A stretch of DNA of 15,222 nt from an uncultured Bacillota bacterium (GTDB taxonomy: Bacteria > Bacillota > Clostridia > Christensenellales > UBA1242). Under the pieces are notes generated by a model. The model saw only the letters and a program-made list of their open reading frames with translations. It made no database searches and had not been told where the DNA came from. Shown one piece after another: positions 6,997 through 13,951 of the stretch. Numbering within the stretch: the first letter of the stretch is position 1; each line of letters begins with the position of its first letter. The DNA is taken from assembly GCA_937889705.1 (NCBI GenBank), contig CALBYO010000080.1, forward strand, positions 1 to 15,222. Direction: 5' to 3'. The position numbers and the translations under genes were made by a program.

Positions 6997-7025
6997 TTGT
7001 TATTTCTATAAATTTTTGCTAAAAT
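6997..7025 (+). promoter_or_regulatory. Predicted rlmD promoter, placed for a leaderless mRNA
   Basis: TTGTTA (6997-7002), exact 17-bp spacer, TAAAAT (7020-7025), then six bases to the ATG at 7032. Initiation 7 nt after the -10 falls on the A of the ATG. An in-frame TAA lies inside the -10 box, so the coding sequence cannot begin further upstream. Confidence 0.6.
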
Positions 7026-7031
7026 AAAAAC

Positions 7032-8318
7032 ATGAAAATATCGGAAGAGTTTGAAGCAGAAATTGTTGACCTTGGAGCAAACGGTAATGGCGTTGCGAAA
7101 AAAGACGGCATCGTTTGTTTTGTGCCATACACGATTACTGGCGATAAAGTTTTGGTTAATGTAAACAAGATTGAAAAGAACTTTTGCTTCTGCACTGCCA
7201 AAAAAATTATCTCCCCTTCAAAAAACCGAATTTCACCAAATTGCCCATATTTTGGAAAATGCGGTGGCTGCCAACTACAACATATTTCTAAACAAACGCA
7301 ATTAGAATATAAAACAAAACAAATAAAAACCATTTTAGAAAAAAACTTACATCAAAATATTGATGTATTACCTTGCATCAGTGAAAACGATTACCACTAT
7401 CGCAACAAAGTCAATTTCTCTATTGTCCAAAATAGGCTTTGCTTTTCAGACAATCAAAATAACTTTTTTGCTGTTTCTAACTGCCCTTTATTTGTTTGTG
7501 ATTTAACACAAATTATTGAAATATTCAACAATTATTTGCAAAACAACACGCCAGATTTGAAAGCATTGCATATTCGACTTTTGAACGATGTTTATCAATT
7601 CACTTTTGTATCAAACAGCAACAATGTTCCAAAATTTGACGAATTAATCAATAATTTAAAAAAGATAAATCTCACTTATTCCTTGAACTTTTGCATAAAT
7701 AAAATTAAAAATAGTTCGAACATAATGGGCGAAATAAAATGCGTTTATGGTGATGAAAAACTAGATTATGAAAACTTTGGAGTTAAAAGCATGATTTCTC
7801 CTGAGTCTTTTTTGCAAGTTAATGAAGAAGTTCAAAATAAAATTTACGAAAGCATCAACAATAAAATTTCAGATTCAAACAATGTGATAAACGCTTATGG
7901 CGGAACTGGAATTTTAAGTTCAATTATTGCCAAAAAAGCAAAAAAGGTTTATTCAATAGAAATAAATAAACAGGCAAGCAAAAACTGCCAAGAAATGATT
8001 GACAAAAATAAAATAAATAATATTACAGCAATTTGTGGCGATTGTAAGATTGAAATTCCAAAATTATTAGAAACACAAAACATTTCTCACATTATTTTTG
8101 ACCCACCAAGAAGTGGCATTGATAATTCAATTTTAGAGTGCGTAAAAAAATTAAATATTGAAAATATAATTTATCTTTCTTGCAATCCCTCAACGCTGGC
8201 AAGAGATTTAAAAATACTTTCAAACAAATATGAAATTGTGAGCGTGCAGCCTTATGATATGTTCCCTCAAACTTATCACATAGAAACGCTTGTGTTTTTG
8301 AAACTTAAAAATATGTAA
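7032..8318 (+). CDS. rlmD: 23S rRNA (uracil-C5)-methyltransferase, RlmD/RlmCD (RumA) family
   Basis: A 428-residue SAM-dependent enzyme that makes 5-methyluridine in 23S rRNA (U1939, and in Gram-positive RlmCD also U747, E. coli numbering). It has an N-terminal TRAM-like RNA-binding region (about 1-60). The [4Fe-4S] cysteines are C71, C77, C80 and C151 (CPYFGKCGGC, NCPLF). The SAM site is NAYGGTGIL (287-295; more usually D-Y-C-G-x-G-T, so this is a variant). DPPRSG is at 357-362, the catalytic nucleophile C384 is in SCNPSTLARD, and the C-terminal base is E418 in HIETL. The sister enzyme TrmA is excluded by the TRAM and Fe-S motifs. Apparently a single-gene unit between the tRNA terminator and the LRR promoter. 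Confidence 0.93.
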   Translation: MKISEEFEAEIVDLGANGNGVAKKDGIVCFVPYTITGDKVLVNVNKIEKNFCFCTAKKIISPSKNRISPNCPYFGKCGGCQLQHISKQTQLEYKTKQIKTILEKNLHQNIDVLPCISENDYHYRNKVNFSIVQNRLCFSDNQNNFFAVSNCPLFVCDLTQIIEIFNNYLQNNTPDLKALHIRLLNDVYQFTFVSNSNNVPKFDELINNLKKINLTYSLNFCINKIKNSSNIMGEIKCVYGDEKLDYENFGVKSMISPESFLQVNEEVQNKIYESINNKISDSNNVINAYGGTGILSSIIAKKAKKVYSIEINKQASKNCQEMIDKNKINNITAICGDCKIEIPKLLETQNISHIIFDPPRSGIDNSILECVKKLNIENIIYLSCNPSTLARDLKILSNKYEIVSVQPYDMFPQTYHIETLVFLKLKNM

Positions 8319-8329
8319 AAATCGTTGTA

Positions 8330-8358
8330 TTGACATAAAACTGTCATAGTGATATAAT
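8330..8358 (+). promoter_or_regulatory. Full-consensus sigma-A promoter of the LRR gene
   Basis: TTGACA (8330-8335), 17-bp spacer, TATAAT (8353-8358): a 12/12 match. A second TATAAT overlaps at 8358-8363. The ATG at 8369 is ten bases after the first -10 box, giving a 5' leader of only about 0-4 nt and no Shine-Dalgarno. Confidence 0.85.
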
Positions 8359-8368
8359 ATAATTAATT

Positions 8369-10552
8369 ATGGAAAGAGATGAATTTTTAGAATCAGTCGC
8401 AAAAGAAACTTTGGAAAAAATACTTAAAGATAATCCAAGTTGTAAAAATGACGATATCAAAGTTTTTGTTGATTATTCAAAAGAAAGCCCAGAAATCAAG
8501 TTAGTTGTTCCTGGCAGTGTAAAAATGATAACCTCTTATATGTTTGATCATTTAAAAAGAGTCAATTCGGTAGATATCCAGGAAGGTATCCAAACCATAA
8601 TGTCAAATGCTTTTGATACTTGCGACAGTATTAGGGAAATTCACTTGCCAGAATCTCTTGTCCAAATTAATGCATTAGTATTCATTAGATGTATAAATTT
8701 AGAAAAAATAAACTTCCCTAATAATTTATTGAAAATAAATTCAGATGCCTTTTCTCAATGCGGACAACTGAAAGAAATTAAACTACCAGATAGTTTAGAG
8801 GATCTTGGACCTGGAGCTTTTGCATTCTGCAAAAGGCTTGAAAAAGTTGAATTATCAGATTCTATAATTGATTTGAGATGCAACACGTTTCAAGATTGTT
8901 ACAACTTAAAAGAAATTAAATTACCAAGAAATCTTGTAAAAATTGAATCTAGTTGTTTTCATAAGTGTCGTTCTTTGGAAAATATTGAACTTCCAGACAC
9001 TGTAAAAGAAATAGGTCAATATGCATTTGAACACTGTGAAAAATTAAAGAAAATTAAACTTTCAAAAAACATTGAAAAAATCTGGATAGAAGCATTTGCA
9101 GAATGTGCACTTGAAGAAATTGTTTTGCCATCAACAATGCAATTTCTTGATCGTAAAGTATTTTCGGATTGTGCAAATCTTAAAAAAGTCTTGTATGAAT
9201 ACGAAGATGGTAAATACTGTACTTTATCAAAAGAATTATATGATGAAGGATTAGATAGTGACGAGTTTCGCGGGCTTAGAAATTTCTTAAAAGTAAGAGA
9301 TAAAATTGGAGCGAAATTTATTCCCGTTAAGCAAATTTTTACAAACACTCCCGAAAACATGATTGAAAATTTCTATAAACATTCTAAACTTTGGGCAGAA
9401 GTATTCAACAAATTTGCTCAATCAAATGGAACAACTATGAAAGCAATTTTGCCACAAGTAAAAGAAGATTTTTATAAAATTTGTTTTGTTTCAGGTCTTT
9501 TTCAAGATGATTATAAAGTTAGAATGCAAGCAAAAGAATTTATTGAAACTAAAATAATTGGAAAATTTGGTCAATATCCACTACACGAAAGATTTACTGG
9601 TTTAAATATTTACGAAAATGGTTTTAACCCAAATTTTGCAGAATTCTTTATAAAAAACTTTGGTCCAGATTTCTTAATTAAACTCACTTATGATGACGAT
9701 TTAAGAAGTATCAATTATTTTGCACAAGCTTATAACAATTTTTCAGAAGTTGAAAGAGCATATCCTAATAAAGTTGTAACAACAAATACAAACAATGACA
9801 AGCTCACAGAAGAAGATGTTTATAAAGTTATATCCAAAATAACATATAGCGGTATCAAAACCGAACAAGACCAAGCCCTTGCTGAATTATGCAGTATGTA
9901 TGGCTATTCACAAGAAGATTATAAACAACTTCAAGATTATATGCACGAAGGCGAAAGAATAAAAAACGAAGGTCTTGAAAACTTGTTTTGCTTGCCAGAC
10001 GAAGTTAGCAGCAAAAATGTTGTTACTTATCGTTTCCTTGAAAAAGGCGACCCACTTGGAGGCATGCTTGGCGAAATCACAAATTGCTGTCAAACGATTC
10101 ATGGTGCAGCAGCTGGTTGCTGTAAACATGGCATGACAAACCCTAATGGCGGATTTGTTGTATTTGAACTAGAAGGCAAAATAATTGGACAAAGTTGGGT
10201 CTGGTATGATAAGCAATCAGAAAAAATTTGCCTAGACAATGTTGAAGTGCCACGCTCAGCCAAAGATAGAGCGGTTCATGGAAAATCAGATTTTAAAAAT
10301 TGCTTAAAGCGTTTAAGTAAGAATTTTAAAACCGCGATGAAAGAAAAAGGAATAAATGTTTCCTACGTTACTATGGGCGCAGGCTACAATGACATTTTAG
10401 ATGTTGTATTTAATAGTTTCCAAGAAGTGAATGCAAATATGACACTTGCAAATGCAGCAATTCAACAAGGTGGTCACCAAACTAAATTGCTAGGCCATGC
10501 CCCTGCTTTAATTTACACAGATATAAATCAAGGCGAATACATTTTGGAATAA
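8369..10552 (+). CDS. BspA-type leucine-rich-repeat protein with unrecognised Cys/His-rich C-terminal module
   Basis: A 727-residue protein of unknown function. Residues about 45-275 hold roughly ten 23-residue LRR_5/BspA-type units (pattern L-P-x-S-L-x-x-I-x-x-x-A-F-x-x-C-x-x-L-x-x-I-x), a protein-binding solenoid. Residues about 285-545 are mostly helical with no motif I know. The C-terminus (about 550-727) has TNCCQTIHGAAAGCCKHG (571-588; C573, C574, C584, C585, H578, H587), then NPNGGFVVFE, GKIIGQSWVW (603-612) and LDNVEV. This strand-rich pattern is faintly acetyltransferase-like, but no acetyl-CoA loop is visible. There is no signal peptide, transmembrane segment or LPxTG, so it is probably cytosolic, unlike surface BspA proteins. 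An in-frame TAA lies three codons upstream of the start. It is transcribed alone from a consensus promoter. Confidence 0.85.
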   Translation: MERDEFLESVAKETLEKILKDNPSCKNDDIKVFVDYSKESPEIKLVVPGSVKMITSYMFDHLKRVNSVDIQEGIQTIMSNAFDTCDSIREIHLPESLVQINALVFIRCINLEKINFPNNLLKINSDAFSQCGQLKEIKLPDSLEDLGPGAFAFCKRLEKVELSDSIIDLRCNTFQDCYNLKEIKLPRNLVKIESSCFHKCRSLENIELPDTVKEIGQYAFEHCEKLKKIKLSKNIEKIWIEAFAECALEEIVLPSTMQFLDRKVFSDCANLKKVLYEYEDGKYCTLSKELYDEGLDSDEFRGLRNFLKVRDKIGAKFIPVKQIFTNTPENMIENFYKHSKLWAEVFNKFAQSNGTTMKAILPQVKEDFYKICFVSGLFQDDYKVRMQAKEFIETKIIGKFGQYPLHERFTGLNIYENGFNPNFAEFFIKNFGPDFLIKLTYDDDLRSINYFAQAYNNFSEVERAYPNKVVTTNTNNDKLTEEDVYKVISKITYSGIKTEQDQALAELCSMYGYSQEDYKQLQDYMHEGERIKNEGLENLFCLPDEVSSKNVVTYRFLEKGDPLGGMLGEITNCCQTIHGAAAGCCKHGMTNPNGGFVVFELEGKIIGQSWVWYDKQSEKICLDNVEVPRSAKDRAVHGKSDFKNCLKRLSKNFKTAMKEKGINVSYVTMGAGYNDILDVVFNSFQEVNANMTLANAAIQQGGHQTKLLGHAPALIYTDINQGEYILE

Positions 10553-10581
10553 AAAATAACAGTCAAATGACTGTTATTTTT
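10552..10581. terminator. Bidirectional terminator between the LRR gene and rlmB
   Basis: 13-bp stem AAAAATAACAGTC/GACTGTTATTTTT (10552-10564/10569-10581) with a four-base loop and A/T tracts on both sides. It starts on the last base of the LRR stop codon and contains the rlmB stop codon (10574-10576), so the two converging genes share it. Confidence 0.9.
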
Positions 10582-11314
10582 TTCTTTGTCTTAATATTTC
10601 AAAAACTGATACAGCAGTTGCAACTGATACATTTAACGAGTTTATTTTGCCAAACATCGGAATTGTGAAAACTCCATCACATTTTTGTTTTGTAAGCCTT
10701 GAAACGCCAAAGCCTTCGCTTCCCATAACAACTGCAATCGAGCCGGTTAAATTGCTTTTCCAAATGTTTTCTCCGCCAAGTTCACAAGCATAAACCCAAA
10801 CGCCTTGCGTTTTTAAATAATCTATGGTGTTATTTAAGTTTGTTACTTTCACAATGTTTACATTGCTTGCAGCACCAGCACTTGTTTTCAAAACTGTGTC
10901 ATTAACCGCGCATGCTCTGTGTTCTGGAATTATTATTCCATGAACGCCCGCACACTCTGCCGTTCTGATTATTGCTCCAAAATTGTGAGGGTCTTCAACG
11001 CCATCTAGAATTAGAATAAAAGGTGGCTCATTTTTTTCGTTTGCCAAATTAAAAATGTCTTCCAATTCGGCGTATTCAAATTCAACAACTTCACCTACCA
11101 TGCCTTGGTGGGCAATTTTTTCATTTTTTAAATTCGCGGTTTTGCTATCTAAAATTTTTCTATCAACAAAATTAATTTTAACATTGCTTTGTTTTGCCAA
11201 GTCAATAATTTCTTGCGATTGCTTATCTCTTAAAGATTTATCAATCATAAGTTTGTTAAATGTTTTTTCGCTTATTAATGCTTCACGAATAGCATTTTTA
11301 CCGTAAATTAGCAT
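10574..11314 (-). CDS. rlmB: RlmB, 23S rRNA (guanosine-2'-O)-methyltransferase (SpoU family)
   Basis: A 246-residue SPOUT enzyme that methylates the 2'-O of G2251 (E. coli numbering) in the 23S P-loop. An N-terminal L30e-like substrate-binding region begins MLIYGKNAIREAL. The catalytic SPOUT knot has motif 1 PHNFGAIIRTAECAG (about 108-122), motif 2 MGSEGFGVSR (about 197-206) and motif 3 SLNVSVATAVSVFEILRQ (about 226-243). The start ATG is preceded by AAAGGAG and overlaps the mrnC stop by seven bases (ATGCTAA), so it is translationally coupled. It is last in the metG-mrnC-rlmB operon. Confidence 0.95.
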   Translation of the reverse strand: MLIYGKNAIREALISEKTFNKLMIDKSLRDKQSQEIIDLAKQSNVKINFVDRKILDSKTANLKNEKIAHQGMVGEVVEFEYAELEDIFNLANEKNEPPFILILDGVEDPHNFGAIIRTAECAGVHGIIIPEHRACAVNDTVLKTSAGAASNVNIVKVTNLNNTIDYLKTQGVWVYACELGGENIWKSNLTGSIAVVMGSEGFGVSRLTKQKCDGVFTIPMFGKINSLNVSVATAVSVFEILRQRKK

Positions 11315-11727
11315 TGACTTTCTCCTTTATTATGAACAATTTCAAACGATTTTTCTAAAATCTCGTTTAGTCTGTCTTGCCTTTCAAGCAAATACAAATA
11401 ACCGATAACCGCTTCAAAAGCAGTTGCTTTTTTATAGTTCTCGATTGAACTATTTTTTGCCTTATGAGATTTTGCATTTCTTGCACGCTTTGCGATTTCT
11501 TGCTCCTGGACTGTCAAATCGTTAAACAACACATCATACGCTTTTGCTTGCGCCCCTGCATTGCAATATTTAACGCACTTTGAATGATAATCTCCTGCCA
11601 AAAGATTGCAGGACTTCAATATTTTGTTTCTTATAAAAAGAGTATGAACAGCGTCACCAACAAAACTCAGTGACAAAATGTTCATCTCGTTTATATTTTT
11701 TTCGTTTATTTCTTTAATTTCGTTCAA
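11308..11727 (-). CDS. mrnC: Mini-ribonuclease 3 (MrnC), 23S rRNA 3'/5' maturation
   Basis: A 139-residue RNase III catalytic domain lacking the dsRNA-binding domain, which in Firmicutes trims the double-stranded processing stalk of 23S precursor rRNA. Typical motifs are SLSFVGDAVHTLFIR (18-32, with the catalytic Asp), KRARNAKSHKAKN (about 80-92) and YKKATAFEAVIGYLYL (about 98-113, with catalytic Glu). The start is a TTG at 11727: AGGA lies six bases before it, formed partly by the metG stop region (gap 8 nt). The first internal ATG (Met15) has no Shine-Dalgarno and would cut into the leader helix. The mrnC-rlmB pairing is the conserved Firmicutes arrangement. Confidence 0.93.
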   Translation of the reverse strand: MNEIKEINEKNINEMNILSLSFVGDAVHTLFIRNKILKSCNLLAGDYHSKCVKYCNAGAQAKAYDVLFNDLTVQEQEIAKRARNAKSHKAKNSSIENYKKATAFEAVIGYLYLLERQDRLNEILEKSFEIVHNKGESQC

Positions 11728-11735
11728 AATATATC

Positions 11736-13496
11736 CTACTTTAAATAATCTTTCAAATTAATTGTTTGTTCAAATTCTTCTTTGCGTTTTGCCAAGATTT
11801 CGTCATCAACACGAGCAAAAAGTGGCTTTGGTGCAAGTGTTTGATGTGATTTTTCAATATCAATCTTGCCAGCCTTTGCCCAAACATTTTCGTCAGTTGG
11901 TGCGCCTGCGAAGTTTAGTTGTTCTTGCCAAATTTCTGTTGCTCTGTTTGGAATGATTGGCGCAGCGCAAATGCAAAGCGATTTTGCCATACACAAACAT
12001 AAATACAAAACTTTCTTTGCGTTATCTATGTCGCCATTTTTAATAAGTGACCAAGGTGCAGATTTTTCGATATATCCATTTCCAACGCTTGCAAAATTCA
12101 TAATTTCTTTATACGCTTTGATAAATTCAGTTTTTGCAAACAAGTCGGAAATCAAGTTTGGATATTCTTGAATTGCTTTAATCATTTCAATATCAAATTC
12201 GTTTAATCCAAGATTTGATAGTTTGTCATATTCTTTATTTTCAATCGCGTTTTTAATTTCGCCGTCAAATTCAAAATCTAATTTTCCTTCAAAATTTTTA
12301 TAAATCATATTCAAGCAACGATTGAAGAAATTGCCAAATTTTCCAACCAAATCTGCATTGACAACATCACGATATCCTTCCCATTTGAAATCGCTGTCCT
12401 TATTCTCTGGGAAAACTGTAACCAAATATGCCCTAAGAGTGTCCACATCAATGTCACTTGTTAAAAGTGCATCGCAGAAAACACCGATTTTCTTGCTCTT
12501 AGAAAACTTTTGACCATCAAAGTTCATGAAATTAAATCCAACAACATTGTGCGCTAAGTTATATTTGCCATTTGCGATTGTCATTGCTGGGAAAAATACA
12601 GAATGGAATGAAATGTTATCTTTGCCAATAAAGTTGTATATTTCGCAATCAGGGTTTTGCCATCTGTCCTTAACAAGTTCGTCCCCGCCAAGTTCTTTTG
12701 TTATTGAAATATATCCGATTGGAGCATCAAACCAAACATAGAAAACCTTGTCTTCAAAGCCTTTAAGTGGAACATTTATTCCCCATGGAATATCTCTTGT
12801 TATAGCACGTGGAGTTAAACCTTCTTTTATCCATCTTTTTGCTTCTCCATAAACATGTGGACGCCAAATATTTTTGTGTGCTTCAATCCATTTATCAAGT
12901 TCAGGCTCAATTTTATCAAGTTTTAAAAACAAGTGCTTTGTCTTTTTAAATACAACTGGTTCGCCACAAAATTTACAGTGTGGATTGATAAGTTTATCAC
13001 TATCGTAAACCGAGCCACATTTGTCGCATTGGTCGCCGTAGGCTTTGTCATATCCGCAATATGGGCAAGTGCCGATAACAAACCTATCTGCCAAAGCAAT
13101 TTTGTCTTTCTCGCAATATAACATTTCAGTTTCGCGTTCTTCAATGTAACCATTTTTGTATATTTCAGTGAAAAACTCTTTTGTTATAGCATCGTGCTCA
13201 GGTGTATGCGTTCCAGAATTCAAAGAATATGATATACCAAGTTTTTTATAAATTTCCCTATGAATATCTCCAACCTTTTTAACAAAAACCTCTGGTGGCA
13301 TATTGTATTCTTGTGCGGATATTAAGTTTGCTGTTCCGTGCTCATCTGCGCCGCCAACAAAAATTGCATCGTTGCCAATAGCTTTTTGATAACGATAAAA
13401 AATATCGGCTGGCAAATGACAACCAACTATATGCCCAAAGTGTGGTAAATTGTTAACATAAGGCAATGCTGCGGTGATTAAAACTTTCTTATTCAT
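11736..13496 (-). CDS. metG: Methionyl-tRNA synthetase (zinc-knuckle type, no C-terminal tRNA-binding domain)
   Basis: 586 residues from ATG 13496; it charges tRNA-Met with methionine in the cytosol. Counting from an in-frame ATG at 13502, the class I signature HFGH is at 21-24 and the KMSKS loop reads KFSKS at 332-336 (GQKFSKSKKIGVF). The zinc-binding insertion has C146/C149, C159/C162 and C176/C179 (CPYCGYDKAYGDQCDKCG, HCKFC), the two-knuckle MetRS form. The anticodon-binding domain is C-terminal, ending at YLK without the EMAP/Trbp111-like dimerisation domain. I choose ATG 13496 because GAGAG sits six bases before it, whereas ATG 13502 abuts the purine run. It heads metG-mrnC-rlmB, occupying the place cysS has in Bacillus. 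Confidence 0.95.
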   Translation of the reverse strand: MNKKVLITAALPYVNNLPHFGHIVGCHLPADIFYRYQKAIGNDAIFVGGADEHGTANLISAQEYNMPPEVFVKKVGDIHREIYKKLGISYSLNSGTHTPEHDAITKEFFTEIYKNGYIEERETEMLYCEKDKIALADRFVIGTCPYCGYDKAYGDQCDKCGSVYDSDKLINPHCKFCGEPVVFKKTKHLFLKLDKIEPELDKWIEAHKNIWRPHVYGEAKRWIKEGLTPRAITRDIPWGINVPLKGFEDKVFYVWFDAPIGYISITKELGGDELVKDRWQNPDCEIYNFIGKDNISFHSVFFPAMTIANGKYNLAHNVVGFNFMNFDGQKFSKSKKIGVFCDALLTSDIDVDTLRAYLVTVFPENKDSDFKWEGYRDVVNADLVGKFGNFFNRCLNMIYKNFEGKLDFEFDGEIKNAIENKEYDKLSNLGLNEFDIEMIKAIQEYPNLISDLFAKTEFIKAYKEIMNFASVGNGYIEKSAPWSLIKNGDIDNAKKVLYLCLCMAKSLCICAAPIIPNRATEIWQEQLNFAGAPTDENVWAKAGKIDIEKSHQTLAPKPLFARVDDEILAKRKEEFEQTINLKDYLK

Positions 13497-13528
13497 AAAC
13501 ATCTCTCTTTGTAAAAATTTCTAACCTA

Positions 13529-13556
13529 AGTATACTCAAAAATTTATAAAAAACAA
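13529..13556 (-). promoter_or_regulatory. Predicted metG promoter
   Basis: On the minus strand, TTGTTT (13551-13556), 16-bp spacer, TATACT (13529-13534). It leaves a leader of about 26 nt carrying the purine-rich ribosome site, unlike the leaderless layout of four other genes in this window. No T-box or SAM-riboswitch elements are visible in the leader. Confidence 0.45.
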
Positions 13557-13617
13557 CAAATTATGCATACATGAAAACATATCTTGACCATAAATATACT
13601 TAAAATGGGATATGTAT

Positions 13618-13800
13618 AAGTTATCCACATTTCCACATATAAATAATTATTCAAAATTGTAAATATTTATAAATTTTTTATGCATAATGTGAATTTATGG
13701 CACTTTTGGGACAAGTTATCCACATTTCCACATACATTTTTAATCAAACTGCCTATTTCCTAGTGTATAGAGTTCTAATTTATCTATAAAATGTAGATAA
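13618..13800. promoter_or_regulatory. Cluster of DnaA-box-like sites in the metG-ytxC gap
   Basis: Two perfect DnaA boxes TTATCCACA (13621-13629 and 13716-13724, plus strand) lie in a 22-bp sequence repeated identically at 13618-13639 and 13713-13734, 95 bp apart. A third site with one mismatch, TTATCTACA, is on the minus strand (13792-13800) and also keeps the flanking AG and TTT. Between the two perfect boxes is a very A/T-rich stretch (13636-13680). The palindrome TTATGCATAA (13678-13687; near copy at 13561; another at 13866-13875) contains TTATGCATA, one base from the DnaA consensus, on both strands. It could be a replication-initiator binding region, a DnaA-regulated metG upstream region, or possibly oriC; dnaA and dnaN are not in the window. 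Confidence 0.55.
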
Positions 13801-13826
13801 CTATGAGTATAACTTTGACCAAAATT

Positions 13827-13855
13827 AAGATAACATTTATCATTTTAAAAGTCAA
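13827..13855 (-). promoter_or_regulatory. Possible distal leftward promoter in the metG-ytxC gap
   Basis: Minus strand TTGACT (13850-13855), 17-bp spacer, TATCTT (13827-13832). It would give metG a leader of about 320 nt crossing the DnaA-box cluster. An opposed plus-strand candidate, TTGACC-N17-TATCAT (13815-13843), overlaps it. In DNA this A/T-rich either could be chance. Confidence 0.25.
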
Positions 13856-13871
13856 GGCATATCCGTTATGC

Positions 13872-13951
13872 ATAAAAATAAAATAAGATGCATTAAAGGT
13901 GAAAAATTAAAAACTTATCACGCTTAAAAATACATCTTTTAATGGCACCTT
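13872..13951 (-). terminator. Probable ytxC terminator, long imperfect inverted repeat
   Basis: Arms 13933-13951 and 13885-13901 pair over about 17 bp with two single-base bulges, one G-T and one mismatch, around a 31-base A/T-rich loop. The transcript then runs into a T-rich tail (complement of 13872-13884). The repeat overlaps the ytxC stop codon. The large loop makes this less certain than the other terminators here. Confidence 0.5.

Noticed and set aside
8369..10552. Surface adhesin of the BspA type
   Set aside because: No signal peptide, transmembrane helix, LPxTG or other cell-wall anchor; only the repeats resemble BspA.
13618..13734. CRISPR-like repeat pair (22-bp repeat, 95-bp offset)
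   Set aside because: Only two copies, spacer far too long, no cas genes, and the repeat contains a perfect DnaA box that explains it better.
13503..13949. T-box or SAM riboswitch upstream of metG
   Set aside because: No T-box AGGGTGG-like element, specifier stem or SAM-box core is visible, and the closest promoter leaves only about 26 nt of leader.
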